A DNA stretch of 64,000 bases, taken from JAOPZW01 sp963707695 (GTDB lineage Bacteria > Actinomycetota > Thermoleophilia > Solirubrobacterales > Solirubrobacteraceae). Shown one piece after another: positions 7,718 to 16,530 of the stretch. Made by a program: the position numbers and the translations under genes. Under the pieces are notes generated by a model. It worked only from the letters and a program-made list of their open reading frames with translations, did no database searches and was not told the DNA's origin. The number at the start of each line of letters is the position of its first letter. Positions within the stretch are counted from its first letter, which is position 1. The stretch covers positions 558,001 through 622,000 of the forward strand of contig CAVPQY010000003.1 in NCBI GenBank assembly GCA_963707695.1. The letters are read 5' to 3'.

Positions 7718-9078
7718 CGGTCGGCGACCACCAGGCGGACCTTCCCGCCGCGGCGCTCGACGGCGTCACAGGCCTCGACGTCGACGTGCGGCCGGGCGAC
7801 GCCGAGCGCCGCGAGGCGGTCCCCCACCCGCGTGCGCAGCCGCTCGGCGACCTCGTCCTCGCGAGCGCCGTCGAGCAGCCGCACGCGCAGGCGCAGCCGG
7901 TCACCGGACTGGACGACCTGGAACTCGCGCACCGCACGGTCCGCGGTGACCATCGCGAACGCGAGCGGGTGCACGACGACCTCGCCGTCGCGCCCGGGCA
8001 GGCGGAGCACGTCGTCGGCGCGGCCGTCGTGGACGCGCAGCCGGCGCAGGGTCCGGCCGCAAGGGCATGGCTCGGGGTCGATGGTCACGACGTCGCGCAA
8101 CTCGAGGCGGACGAGCGGCTGGACGCGGTTGACGAGGCTCGTGACGAGCAGCTTCGCCCCGCGCTCGCCGTCCGGCACCGGGCGCCCGTCTTCGTCGACG
8201 TTCTCGACGACGGTGACGTCCTCGAAGAGGTGCACGCCGGCGTGCTCGTCGCACGACCCGCCCCAGAGCCCCTCCGTCGTGGCGTAGAGGTCGAACGGGC
8301 GCACGCCGAACGCCTCCGTGAGGCGGTCGGCCATTTCGGCCGTGCACAGCTCGCTCGACGTCAGGACCCGGGCCGGCGCGATGTGCAGCCGGCCCGCCTC
8401 CTGCTCGGCGGCCAGGGCGACCGCGACCGACGGGTACGCGGCGAGGACGTCCGGGCGGTGGGCGTTGAGCGTGGCCACGAGCTCGCCCGTCGGCGCCGAC
8501 GCCGGGAGCGAGAGCACCCGGTGAGGCCCGCCGCCGAGCATCGCGCTGAGCCGGCGGCTCATGTGCGTCGGGGAGCCGCCGACGACGGCCGCGACCCTGA
8601 GCCGCGGCAGCCGTGGGCGGACCCCGGCCATCGCGTTGAAGCGCAGGAGCTGGGCGGCCATGACCGCGAAGGTCGTGCGGTCCTGGACGAAGACGCCCTT
8701 CGCGCCCGACGAGCCGCTCGTGGCCATGACGCGGTAGTCGCCGAAGAGCAGGGCGTCGCGGTCGAGCCCGTCGAGGTGCGCGAGGAGCTCGTCGCGCCGC
8801 AGGCGCGGGTCCGTGACGACGTCGTCGAAGCGTTCCATGAGCGTCGCCTTGTCCAGCACGGGAAGCCGGCGCAGGTCGACGGGTCGCGGGCCGACCCGCG
8901 GGCCGAGCCGCTCGCGGTGCAGCGGCGAGCGCGCGATCGCGTCGCGGACCACGGCGTCGACGGCGCCCTGCTGGAACTGCCGCAGGCGCTCGCGCGGCCA
9001 GCGCTCGCGCGCGCCAAGGCGGCGCGCCAGGCGAAGCATCCGCACGACGTCCGCCCGCCGGCGCAGCGCGTCGGTCAC
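7714..9078 (-). CDS. PaaK-like adenylate-forming ligase (phenylacetate-CoA ligase/F390 synthetase family)
   Basis: A 454-residue adenylate-forming enzyme. The P-loop-like ATP motif is ATSGSSGAKGVFV (about residues 119-131); the family hallmarks are VLTSSELCTAEMADRLTEAFGV, LYATTEGLWGGSCDEHAG, LVTSLVNRVQPLVRLELRDVV and the Cys-containing PEPCPCGRTLRRL loop. The C-terminal domain has GRADDVLRLPGRDGEVVVHP. Members activate a carboxylic acid as acyl-AMP and often pass it to CoA. It is translated right after a TetR regulator (ATGA overlap at 9,075-9,078), so the pair forms one operon, probably sensing the substrate or product. The acid used is unknown; an aryl or polyketide-like acid is plausible. 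Confidence 0.8.
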   Translation of the reverse strand: MTDALRRRADVVRMLRLARRLGARERWPRERLRQFQQGAVDAVVRDAIARSPLHRERLGPRVGPRPVDLRRLPVLDKATLMERFDDVVTDPRLRRDELLAHLDGLDRDALLFGDYRVMATSGSSGAKGVFVQDRTTFAVMAAQLLRFNAMAGVRPRLPRLRVAAVVGGSPTHMSRRLSAMLGGGPHRVLSLPASAPTGELVATLNAHRPDVLAAYPSVAVALAAEQEAGRLHIAPARVLTSSELCTAEMADRLTEAFGVRPFDLYATTEGLWGGSCDEHAGVHLFEDVTVVENVDEDGRPVPDGERGAKLLVTSLVNRVQPLVRLELRDVVTIDPEPCPCGRTLRRLRVHDGRADDVLRLPGRDGEVVVHPLAFAMVTADRAVREFQVVQSGDRLRLRVRLLDGAREDEVAERLRTRVGDRLAALGVARPHVDVEACDAVERRGGKVRLVVADR

Positions 9079-9692
9079 GACCGACCGCCCGTGACCTTCC
9101 CGAGCAGCAGCCGCTGCGCCTCGACGGCGAGCTCCCGGCGGACCACGCCCGGGCGCGTCAGCCGCTCGAGGCCCAGGCCCGTGCTCAGCGCGAACCCGAC
9201 GGTGGCGAGCTCCTGCGGGGTGAGCGGCAGCGGCGTCTCGCTGCGCGCGGCCAGGTCCTCCGAGGCCGCCACGAGCGGCGCCGCGGCGCGGGCGTGGACC
9301 GCGGCGAAGCGAGCGCGGTGCTCGGGATGGCGCAGGACGTGCGCCCAGAACTCGACGAAGACGGCGAGCCAGCCGTCGTCCCGGTCGCGCCGCGCGGCGG
9401 TCCGGGCGACGAGCTCGACGATCGCGGCCGCTGGGTCCGGCGTCGCGGCGATGACGGCCTCGGCGGCGGCGACGTGCGCGTCGGTGCGGCGCTCGTAGAC
9501 GCCGAAGAAGAGGTCCTCCTTGGAGGCGAAGTTCGAGTACACCGCGCCCTTGGTGTAGCCCGCATCGGCGGCGACGGCGTCGAGAGTGGTCAGGTGGAAC
9601 CCGTCCGTGACGAAGCGGCGCTCGGCGGCCGTCAGGAGGTCCTCCCGGGTCCTGGCCTGCCGCTCCGCGCGGGTGGCGACCACTGTTCGCAT
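9075..9692 (-). CDS. TetR-family transcriptional regulator
   Basis: A 205-residue TetR protein starting at ATG 9,692. The helix-turn-helix is TTLDAVAADAGYTKGAVYSNFASKEDLFFGVYERR (about residues 35-69), a very typical TetR pattern; the C-terminal ligand domain has WLAVFVEFWAHVLRHPEHRARF, as in many TetR proteins with a C_6-type ligand domain. The start codon coincides with the transcription start predicted from the promoter at 9,699-9,727, so the message would be leaderless. It overlaps the ligase start and probably controls that operon and itself. It is divergent from glycerate kinase (82 bp between starts). Confidence 0.9.
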   Translation of the reverse strand: MRTVVATRAERQARTREDLLTAAERRFVTDGFHLTTLDAVAADAGYTKGAVYSNFASKEDLFFGVYERRTDAHVAAAEAVIAATPDPAAAIVELVARTAARRDRDDGWLAVFVEFWAHVLRHPEHRARFAAVHARAAAPLVAASEDLAARSETPLPLTPQELATVGFALSTGLGLERLTRPGVVRRELAVEAQRLLLGKVTGGRS

Positions 9693-9698
9693 GCCGTG

Positions 9699-9727
9699 AG
9701 TATCCAGATGCTGATGGTATCTGTCAA
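9699..9727 (-). promoter_or_regulatory. Promoter of the TetR/PaaK-like operon
   Basis: On the minus strand TTGACA (9,727-9,722) is followed after 17 bp by GATACT (9,704-9,699). Initiation is expected at about 9,692, the A of the start codon. GATAC is repeated at the start of the spacer and in the -10, and might form part of a repressor site. Confidence 0.5.
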
Positions 9728-9774
9728 GGCAGCGCGGGTGGGCGGCGGGCTGGGGGCGGACCGCGCTTGCAAGG

Positions 9775-10797
9775 ATGCTCCGGGTGCCGGTCCCCGGGAT
9801 CCCTGGGCGAGTGCTCGTCGCGCCCGACAAGTTCAAGGGGACGTTCCGCGCCACCGAGGTCGCCGCCGCGCTCGGGCGCGGGCTGGAGGCGGGTGGCTGC
9901 CCGCCGCCCGACCTCTGCCCCGTCGCGGACGGCGGCGAGGGGACGCTCGAGGTCCTGCTGACGGCGCTCGGCGGGGAGACCGCGGCCGCACCCGCGGTCG
10001 ATCCGCTCGGACGGCCGATGAGGGCGGGCTTCGGGCTGCTGGAGGCCGGCGACGTCGCCGTCGTGGAGGTCGCGGCCGCGAGCGGGCTGGCGCTGCTCGA
10101 CCCGCGCGACCGGGACGCGGAGGCCGCGTCGAGCGCCGGGACCGGGATGCTCATCGCGGCAGCCGTGGAGGCGGGCGCGGCCGTCGTCCTGGTGGCCGCC
10201 GGCGGCTCCGCGACGACGGACGGCGGCGCAGGCGCGATCGAGGCGGTGCGGGAGGCGGGCGGCCTGCGCGGCGCGCGCCTCGTCGTCCTCAGCGACGTCC
10301 AGACGACCTACGAGCGCGCCGCCGTGGTCTTCGCCCCGCAGAAGGGCGCCGACGCGGCCGCCGTGGCCCGGCTGCGCGCGCGGCTCGACGCGTTCGCGGC
10401 GACGCTGCCCCGCGACCCGCGCGGCGTCGCCATGGGCGGCGCCGCGGGCGGCCTGGCGGGCGGGCTGTGGGCCGCCTTCGGCGCCGTGCTGGAGCCGGGG
10501 GCGGCGTTCGTCCTGGGCGAGCTCGGCTTCGAGGCCCGGATGCGCGCCGCGCGCGCCGTGGTCGTCGGCGAGGGCCGGCTCGACCCGTCGACGCTGGAGG
10601 GCAAGGTCGCGGGCGAGATCGCGACGCGCGCGCGGCAGGCCGGCGTGCCGTGCTTCGCCGTCGTCGGCGCGGACGGCCTCGGGCCGTTCGGGGCGCGCGT
10701 GCTCGACCTGCAGCGGGTTCTGGAGGCGACGACGCTCGCCGAGGTGGAGGCGGCCGGCGCGGCGCTCGCCCCCGAGCTGCGCCCCCCGGCGGCCTGA
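9775..10797 (+). CDS. Glycerate kinase
   Basis: A 340-residue glycerate kinase of the GlxK/GarK superfamily. It has the N-terminal APDKFKGTFRATEVAAALGRG, the conserved PVADGGEGTLEVL, the central GGSATTDGGAGAIEAV and the C-terminal VVGEGRLDPSTLEGKVAGEIATRA, all diagnostic of the family. The enzyme phosphorylates D-glycerate (2- or 3-position depending on class) with ATP, feeding glycolate/glyoxylate or sugar acid carbon into glycolysis. It is slightly shorter than the usual 370-380 residues because the middle domain is trimmed. It stands alone between the divergent TetR and gpsA. Confidence 0.9.
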   Translation: MLRVPVPGIPGRVLVAPDKFKGTFRATEVAAALGRGLEAGGCPPPDLCPVADGGEGTLEVLLTALGGETAAAPAVDPLGRPMRAGFGLLEAGDVAVVEVAAASGLALLDPRDRDAEAASSAGTGMLIAAAVEAGAAVVLVAAGGSATTDGGAGAIEAVREAGGLRGARLVVLSDVQTTYERAAVVFAPQKGADAAAVARLRARLDAFAATLPRDPRGVAMGGAAGGLAGGLWAAFGAVLEPGAAFVLGELGFEARMRAARAVVVGEGRLDPSTLEGKVAGEIATRARQAGVPCFAVVGADGLGPFGARVLDLQRVLEATTLAEVEAAGAALAPELRPPAA

Positions 10798-10970
10798 GGC
10801 CGTCCGGCGCGGTGGGCCTCGGCGCCGGGGCGGCAGCCCGGCGGCGAGGTCGACGCGGCGGCGCAGCAGCTCGTTGACCTCGAGGTTGGCGTCGTCGTGA
10901 CGGTCCTCCTCCGGGCGCCGGACTGGTACGACGGCGCCGGCGGCGACGGCGCCCGGGTAGCCTCGCCGCC

Positions 10971-12128
10971 GTGCCGGACCGTCGCCAGCTCCACGTCCGC
11001 CCGCCGGGGGCCCGGCGGGCCGTCGTCGTCGGCGCCGGCTCGTTCGGCACGGCGGTCGCCGTCCTCCTCGCCCGCGGCGGCCTGCGCACGACGCTGCAGG
11101 CCCGCACGACCGAGCAGGCGCAGCGGCTGTCCGCGGACCGCGAGAACCGTGACTACCTGCCCGGCGTCGAGCTGCCCGGGGAGCTGCGCATCGAGACGAT
11201 CGACGCGGGGCTGGCCCGCGCCGACCTCGTGTTCCTCGGCGTCCCCTCCCAGGGGCTGGACGGCGTGATCGGCGGGCTGGAGGCGGCCGGCCTCCCCGAC
11301 CGCGCCGCGGTCGTCTCCCTGGCCAAGGGCCTGGTGCCACCCGACGGCACCGCGCCGACGATCATGCTCGGCGAGCGCCTCGGCGCCGCGCGCGTCGCCT
11401 GCCTCGGAGGCCCGGCCCACGCGCGCGAGATGGTCCACGAGGGCGCCGGCCTCGTGGCCGCGTCCGCCTCCGAGGAGCTCGCCGGCGCGATCGCCCGGGC
11501 GTTCACCCGGGCGGGCGTGGTCTGCGAGCGCTCGAACGACCCGGTCGGGGTGGAGCTCGCGGGCGCCGCCAAGAACGCCGCGGCGCTGGCCTCCGGCGCC
11601 ACCGAGGCGCAGGGCCTGAACGCCGCCGGCGCCGCGGCCGGCCACATCTTCGCCGAGGTCTGGCGCTTCGCCGAGGCGCGCGGGGCACGGCCGGAGTCGC
11701 TCATCGGCCTGGCCGGCACGGGCGACCTCGTGGCCACCGCGCTGGCACCTCAGAGCCGCAACCGGCGGGCGGGCGAGCTGTTGGCCGACGGCGTCGCCGC
11801 CGTCGAGATCCCGGCCCGGATCGGCCAGGCCGTCGAGGCGCTCGAGAGCGTCCCGCTGCTCGCCCGCGCCCTCGAGCGCGCCGGCGTCGAGGCGCCCGTG
11901 ACGACCGGGCTCGCCCGCCTGATCTCGGGCGAGCTGCCGCTCGACGACTGGGTGGGGCTCGTGCGCACGACGGTCCCGCCGCCGGCGCGCTGGCGCGTGC
12001 ACCGGGGCTTCTGGCGCCGGGCCTGGGCGCGGGTGCGCGGCGCCTTCGGCGGGCGCCGGCGGCGGCGACCGCCGGAGGCCGGCCTCCTCGACCCGCCGCC
12101 GGCGGAGTCACCGGGCGCGACGGGCTAG
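10971..12128 (+). CDS. gpsA: NAD(P)+-dependent glycerol-3-phosphate dehydrogenase
   Basis: A 385-residue GpsA. The N-terminal Rossmann motif is VVVGAGSFGTAVAVLLA (about residues 18-34), followed by DYLPGVELP and VFLGVPSQGL; the catalytic Lys/Asp region is GVELAGAAKNAAALASGA, and the C-terminal domain has GTGDLVATALAPQSRNRRAGELLADG. It reduces dihydroxyacetone phosphate to sn-glycerol 3-phosphate for phospholipid synthesis in the cytosol. The start is a GTG, about 17 codons before the Rossmann motif. Unusual is a tail of some 50 residues after LPLDDWVGLV, rich in Arg, Trp and Pro, which ordinary GpsA proteins (about 330 residues) lack. It ends 7 bp before the convergent M14 peptidase. Confidence 0.9.
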   Translation: MPDRRQLHVRPPGARRAVVVGAGSFGTAVAVLLARGGLRTTLQARTTEQAQRLSADRENRDYLPGVELPGELRIETIDAGLARADLVFLGVPSQGLDGVIGGLEAAGLPDRAAVVSLAKGLVPPDGTAPTIMLGERLGAARVACLGGPAHAREMVHEGAGLVAASASEELAGAIARAFTRAGVVCERSNDPVGVELAGAAKNAAALASGATEAQGLNAAGAAAGHIFAEVWRFAEARGARPESLIGLAGTGDLVATALAPQSRNRRAGELLADGVAAVEIPARIGQAVEALESVPLLARALERAGVEAPVTTGLARLISGELPLDDWVGLVRTTVPPPARWRVHRGFWRRAWARVRGAFGGRRRRRPPEAGLLDPPPAESPGATG

Positions 12129-12135
12129 CGGGCCC

Positions 12136-12918
12136 TCACCCGAGCCCGGCCGCCAGCCGGAGCACCGCGCGGGCGTGACGGGCCACCGTGCGCGCCGGCG
12201 GACTCCCGGCGGGGAGCTCGACGACGAACGACGACCCCTGCCGCACGCGGGCGTTGACCCACCGCGACAGGCTCCCGGGGTAGTGCGGCAGCGGGTGGAA
12301 GGGCAGGCCCACCAGGCGCGCGTAGCGGCGCGCGGCGGTGGCCCGGCCGGACTCCGGGGCGTCGACGAGCCCCAAGGGCTGGTGGTACCAGACGACCAGC
12401 CGCGGGCGCTCGCGGCGGACCAGCTCGCGCAGGACCCGCGTCTCGGGCTCGGACCACGGGCGGCGCCCGGACGCGGTCGGGCCGCGCATGGGCCGCCAGC
12501 CCGCGGGGGAGTTGCGGTTGAGGTCGACGCCGTGCGCGTTCTGACGCGTCCGGCGCGCGCGGCCGTCGGGGTTCGCGTCGCGGACGAGCAGGAGCTCGAC
12601 GCCGGCCGGCACCGCTCCGGCGCGCCCGCGCCGCAGAAGCTCGTCGGCGATCGCGCGGCCCGCGCCCTCGTCGCCGTGGACGGCCCCGACGACGAGCACC
12701 CGGCGCCGGGCGGCGAGGTCCCCCACGCGGACGAGCGCGATCGCCCGGCCCCGCGCCGAGGTGCCGGCCAGCTCGAGCGCGACGCCGGGGACCGGCCCCT
12801 GGGCCTGCCCCGGGTCCGCCCCCGCCCCGCCCGCGACACCGGCCGCCGCGACCGCCGCCGGCACCAGGGCGAGCGCCGCCAGGCCCGCCGCCCCGCGGCC
12901 GCGGGCACGGGCCCTCAC
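12136..12918 (-). CDS. Secreted M14-family zinc carboxypeptidase
   Basis: A 260-residue protein from GTG 12,918. The N-terminus has Arg residues and a hydrophobic run (GAAGLAALALVPAAVAAAGVAGG), a signal peptide. The mature part is an M14 peptidase core: zinc ligands in AVHGDEGAG (HxxE), substrate-binding DLNRNSPAGW and DANPDGR, the third histidine in VVWYHQPLGL and the catalytic glutamate in SSFVVELPAG. Small bacterial enzymes like this trim cell-wall peptides (murein tripeptide amidase type) or other short peptides outside the cell. The GTGA overlap with the HAD gene at 12,915-12,918 shows an operon. It is slightly shorter than typical secreted M14 enzymes. Confidence 0.8.
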   Translation of the reverse strand: MRARARGRGAAGLAALALVPAAVAAAGVAGGAGADPGQAQGPVPGVALELAGTSARGRAIALVRVGDLAARRRVLVVGAVHGDEGAGRAIADELLRRGRAGAVPAGVELLLVRDANPDGRARRTRQNAHGVDLNRNSPAGWRPMRGPTASGRRPWSEPETRVLRELVRRERPRLVVWYHQPLGLVDAPESGRATAARRYARLVGLPFHPLPHYPGSLSRWVNARVRQGSSFVVELPAGSPPARTVARHARAVLRLAAGLG

Positions 12919-13742
12919 CCGCGGCGCTCCGCCAGCGTGGTGACGACCGCCTCGTAGACGCCGGCGCCGTGACCGGCCTCGGCGACGCGCAGCCCGTCGA
13001 CGCCCGCGAGCTCCTCGCGCAGCGTCGGGTCGGCCTCGAGCGCATTGGCCACGAGCCAGAACGCTCCCGTCTCGGGCGCCATGCGCAGGTCCTCGCGCGA
13101 GTCGCCCACCGCCACGCAGTCCTCGCGGGCGTAGCCGCGCATCCGCCGGTGGGCCGCGACGGCGCGCGCCTTCGAGGCGCCCTCCGGGACCAGGTGGTAG
13201 ACGCGCACCTGGTCGAGCCCGGCCAGCGCGTCGGAGCGCCGGTCGGCGCGCCCGTTGTCGACCAGGCGCAACCCGGGGTGGCCGTGGTCGCGCAGCAGCC
13301 CCTCCGCCTCGGCGGCGTCGACGAGGCCGCGGAAGAGGTGGGAGACCTCGCGGTCGACGTGCCACGGCGCGTGGTGCTCCAGTCGTCCGGCGTAGGCCTC
13401 GAGCAGGAGGCCGGGGGCACCGGTCGCGGCGAGCTGCTCGTGGATCGACGCGTCGTCGCGCGGCAGCCACGGGGCCGTCAGCCAGTGCTCCTCCCCGTCG
13501 AGCACGACGCACGCCCCGGCCTCGAAGACGAACGAGCGCGCCCCGAGCAGCCGCGCGTCCTCACGGACGTTCGTGCCGCGGCGGCCCGAGACCGGCACGA
13601 GCTCGACGTCCGCCCTCAGGCAGGCCTCGACGGCCCGGGCGCCGAGCAGCGTGACGCCGCCGTCGCCGTCGTCGAAGAGCGACCCGCCGCGGCCGAGGAG
13701 CGTGCCGTCGAGGTCGAGGTACAGGCAGCGCAAGGGCGGCAC
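12915..13742 (-). CDS. HAD-superfamily hydrolase, Cof/trehalose- or mannosyl-phosphatase-like
   Basis: A 275-residue HAD phosphatase. Motif I is YLDLDGTLLG (nucleophile Asp at about residue 10, acid/base Asp at 12), motif II PVSGRRG, motif III the lysine of GASKARAVAAHRR, and motif IV VAVGDSREDLRMA. A C2-type cap with VYHLVPEGASK between II and III resembles sucrose/mannosyl-3-phosphoglycerate phosphatases and Cof proteins. It probably removes phosphate from a sugar phosphate; the substrate is not clear. It is the first gene of a two-gene operon with the secreted peptidase and lies 29 bp from the divergent helicase gene. Confidence 0.85.
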   Translation of the reverse strand: MPPLRCLYLDLDGTLLGRGGSLFDDGDGGVTLLGARAVEACLRADVELVPVSGRRGTNVREDARLLGARSFVFEAGACVVLDGEEHWLTAPWLPRDDASIHEQLAATGAPGLLLEAYAGRLEHHAPWHVDREVSHLFRGLVDAAEAEGLLRDHGHPGLRLVDNGRADRRSDALAGLDQVRVYHLVPEGASKARAVAAHRRMRGYAREDCVAVGDSREDLRMAPETGAFWLVANALEADPTLREELAGVDGLRVAEAGHGAGVYEAVVTTLAERRG

Positions 13743-13771
13743 ATGCTGCCAGGCGCCTACCCTGGGCCGCG

Positions 13772-16051
13772 ATGGCCGTCACCCGCCGCACGGAGCCCTG
13801 GAGCGCGCTGCTCGACGCCGGACGGCAGGACGAGCGCCTCGTGCGCGAGGCGTTCGAGGCCGCCCGCGAGCCGGACCTCGTCCCCCTGCCCGGCGACCTG
13901 CACCCCGACCTGCTCGCGGCGCTGCGCCGCACGGGCGTCGACGCGCTGTTCCGCCACCAGGCCGACGCGCTCGAGGCCGCCACGCACGGCCCGACGATCG
14001 TGACCACGGGCACCGCGTCGGGGAAGTCGCTGTGCTTCAACCTCCCGACGCTCGACGTCCTGCTCACCGACGCCAAGGCGCGGGCGCTCTACCTCTACCC
14101 GACCAAGGCGCTGGCCCAGGACCAGGCGCGCGCGCTGCACGCGCTCGGCCTCCACAAGCAGCTGCGCCCGGCGATCTACGACGGCGACACGAAGAAGGAG
14201 GAGCGCGCCGCGATCCGGCGGCGCAGCAACCTCATCCTGACGAACCCCGACATGCTCCACCTCGGGATCCTGCCCCACCACGCCCGCTGGGGGGACTTCT
14301 TCGCGAACCTCGCGGTCGTCGTCGTCGACGAGGCGCACGTCTACCGCGGCGTCTTCGGCTCCCACGTCGCGAACGTCCTGCGACGGCTGCGGCGCATCGC
14401 CAACGCCTACGGCACCGAGCCGCGCTTCCTCCTGGCCAGCGCCACCATCGCCAACCCCGTCGAGCTGGCCGAGCGCCTGACCGGCCTCGACGTCGCCCTC
14501 GTCGACCGCGACGGCTCCCCCGGGGCGCGGCGGCAGATCGCGATGTGGAACCCGCCCGTCGTCGACGAGGCCCTGCAGACGCGGCGCAGCGCGCTGGCCG
14601 AGGCCGCCGAGATGGTCGCCGGCCTCGTGCGCGAGGGGAGCCGGACGATCTGCTTCATGAAGTCCCGCAAGGGGGTCGAGCTCGTCGCCCGGCTGACGAA
14701 GCTCGAGCTCGAGGAGTCGGGCGACCTCGACCTGGCCGACCGGGTCGCGCCCTACCGCGCCGGCTACACGGCCCAGCAGCGGCGCGAGCTCGAGGCGCGG
14801 CTGACGAACGGCGAGCTCCTGGCCGTGGTGACGACCGACGCGCTCGAGCTCGGGATCGACATCGGGGCGCTCGACGCCGCGGTCGTCGTGACCTTCCCGG
14901 GGACGGTCGCCTCCCTGCGGCAGATGTGGGGGCGTGCCGGGCGGCGCGGGCGGGGGCTCGCGGTGTACGTCGCCGGCGAGGACGCGCTGGACCAGTTCTT
15001 CTGCCGCCATCCCGACGAGTTCCTCGAGCGCCCGGTCGAGGCGGCGATCCTCCACTTCGAGAACGAGCCGATCCACCTCGCCCACCTGCTCTGCGCCGCG
15101 CACGAGGGCCCGCTCTCGGACGCGGACGCGGCGACCCTCGGGCCACGCTGGCGGCTGTACGCCGACGTCCTCGTCAGCCAGGGCCACCTCGTCGAGCGCC
15201 GCGGCGGGCTCGTCCTGCGCCGCGCCGAGGAGTTCCCGGCGGCCGCGGTCTCCCTGCGGTCGGCCTCGCCCGACAGCTTCGCCGTCGTCGACGTCGCGCA
15301 GGGCGAGCTCCTCGGGAGCGTCGAGTCGGCGCGGGCCTTCAGCACGGTCCACGACGGCGCGGTGTACCTGCACCTCGGGCGCTCCTACGAGGTCAAGGAG
15401 CTCGACGTCGACGCGCGCCGGGCGCTCGTCGCCCCCTACGAGGGCGCGTCCTACACGCAGCCCAAGAAGGAGACGATGACGGAGGTCGAGCGCCTGCTGG
15501 ACCGGCGCGAGACGCTCGGCGTGACCCTGAGCTACGGCGAGGTCAGCGTCACCGAGCAGGTGCTCGCCTACCAGCGCAAGCGGCTGCCCGACCACGAGGT
15601 CGTCGACCTCGTCGCGCTCGACCTGCCCGAGACGACCTTCACCACGCAGGCGCTCTGGTACGAGCTCGACGACGACCTCCTGGCCGACGACTTCCCCCTC
15701 GAGGTGCTGCTCGGCTCGCTGCACGCCACCGAGCACGCGCAGATCGCCGTCCTCCCCCTGCTGGCGATGTGCGACCGCTGGGACATCGGCGGGCTCTCGA
15801 CGAACCTCCACCCGCAGACCGGCGGCCCGACGATCTTCGTCTACGACGGCCACCCGGGCGGCGTCGGGATCACCCGCCAGGGCTTCACCCGCTTCGAGCA
15901 GCTCGCCGCCGACGCCTTCCGCCTCATCGACGAGTGCCCGTGCGAGTCGGGCTGCCCGTCGTGCGTGCAGTCGCCGAAGTGCGGCAACCTCAACGAGCCG
16001 CTGGCCAAGGCCGGCGCCCGCGAGCTGCTGGACCGGATGCTGTCGCGTTAG
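13772..16051 (+). CDS. DEAD/DEAH-box helicase with DUF1998, MrfA/YprA-like
   Basis: A 759-residue superfamily 2 helicase. RecA-like domain 1 has Q-like LFRHQADAL, Walker A VTTGTASGKSL (about residues 88-98), YPTKALAQDQ, Walker B VVVDEAHVY and motif III LLASATIAN; domain 2 has ICFMKSRKG, YRAGYTAQQRRELE, TTDALELGIDIG and the Arg-finger motif QMWGRAGRRGRG. The C-terminal DUF1998 domain carries four clustered cysteines (CPCESGCPSCVQSPKCGN) that bind zinc in the MrfA/Hrq1 group, plus GLSTNLHPQTGGPTIFVYDGHPGG. Bacillus MrfA excises mitomycin-type cross-links; a 3'-5' DNA repair helicase role is likely here. The stop overlaps the convergent SRPBCC gene. Confidence 0.9.
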   Translation: MAVTRRTEPWSALLDAGRQDERLVREAFEAAREPDLVPLPGDLHPDLLAALRRTGVDALFRHQADALEAATHGPTIVTTGTASGKSLCFNLPTLDVLLTDAKARALYLYPTKALAQDQARALHALGLHKQLRPAIYDGDTKKEERAAIRRRSNLILTNPDMLHLGILPHHARWGDFFANLAVVVVDEAHVYRGVFGSHVANVLRRLRRIANAYGTEPRFLLASATIANPVELAERLTGLDVALVDRDGSPGARRQIAMWNPPVVDEALQTRRSALAEAAEMVAGLVREGSRTICFMKSRKGVELVARLTKLELEESGDLDLADRVAPYRAGYTAQQRRELEARLTNGELLAVVTTDALELGIDIGALDAAVVVTFPGTVASLRQMWGRAGRRGRGLAVYVAGEDALDQFFCRHPDEFLERPVEAAILHFENEPIHLAHLLCAAHEGPLSDADAATLGPRWRLYADVLVSQGHLVERRGGLVLRRAEEFPAAAVSLRSASPDSFAVVDVAQGELLGSVESARAFSTVHDGAVYLHLGRSYEVKELDVDARRALVAPYEGASYTQPKKETMTEVERLLDRRETLGVTLSYGEVSVTEQVLAYQRKRLPDHEVVDLVALDLPETTFTTQALWYELDDDLLADDFPLEVLLGSLHATEHAQIAVLPLLAMCDRWDIGGLSTNLHPQTGGPTIFVYDGHPGGVGITRQGFTRFEQLAADAFRLIDECPCESGCPSCVQSPKCGNLNEPLAKAGARELLDRMLSR

Positions 16052-16521
16052 GCGGCGCGCTTGGGCGCGGTGGCGCGCCGGCGCTCGAGGATCGCCTTCA
16101 GGCGCGCGAGCGAGGCGGTCGCCTCGCGACGCGGCACGCCGCCGGTCAGCGCACGGGCGGCGACGGCCCCGAGCGGTCCGAAGGGCGTGTGGAACTGGTT
16201 CGTGTAGGTGAACCGCGTGCCGCCGTCCTCGGGCTCCAGGCGGTCCTCGATGACCGCCTTCGAGCGGGCCGGGCCCCGGCCCTCCCAGCGCGCGTAGCGC
16301 GGCGCGTCGACCTCGGCGAGCTCCCACTTGACCGTGAACGGCACCCCGCGCAGGCACAGGCGCTGGTCCATCCGGTAGCCGACCTCGAGCGGGCCGTCGT
16401 CGGCGTGCTCGACCCGCCGGACGATCGTCACCCACTCCGTCGTCCCGGCGGGGTCCATCGCGTAGTCCCAGACCTCCTGGGGCTCCGCGTCGATGTGCAG
16501 GTCGACCTCGACGGCGTCCAT
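16048..16521 (-). CDS. SRPBCC-family lipid-binding-like protein
   Basis: A 157-residue protein with the START/Bet v1 fold pattern: VEVDLHIDAEPQEVWDYAMDP at the start, alternating strands (YRMDQRLCLRGVPFTVKWELAEVDAPRYARWEGRG, SKAVIEDRLEPEDGGTRFTYTNQF) and a long C-terminal helix ending in KAILERRRATAPKRAA. Such proteins hold hydrophobic ligands in a deep pocket (polyketide cyclases, START-like carriers). It follows the LPG-synthase-like gene by 9 bp on the same strand, so the two are probably one operon, perhaps handling a membrane lipid. No catalytic residue can be assigned. Confidence 0.8.
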   Translation of the reverse strand: MDAVEVDLHIDAEPQEVWDYAMDPAGTTEWVTIVRRVEHADDGPLEVGYRMDQRLCLRGVPFTVKWELAEVDAPRYARWEGRGPARSKAVIEDRLEPEDGGTRFTYTNQFHTPFGPLGAVAARALTGGVPRREATASLARLKAILERRRATAPKRAA

Positions 16522-16530
16522 CGCCCCGGG

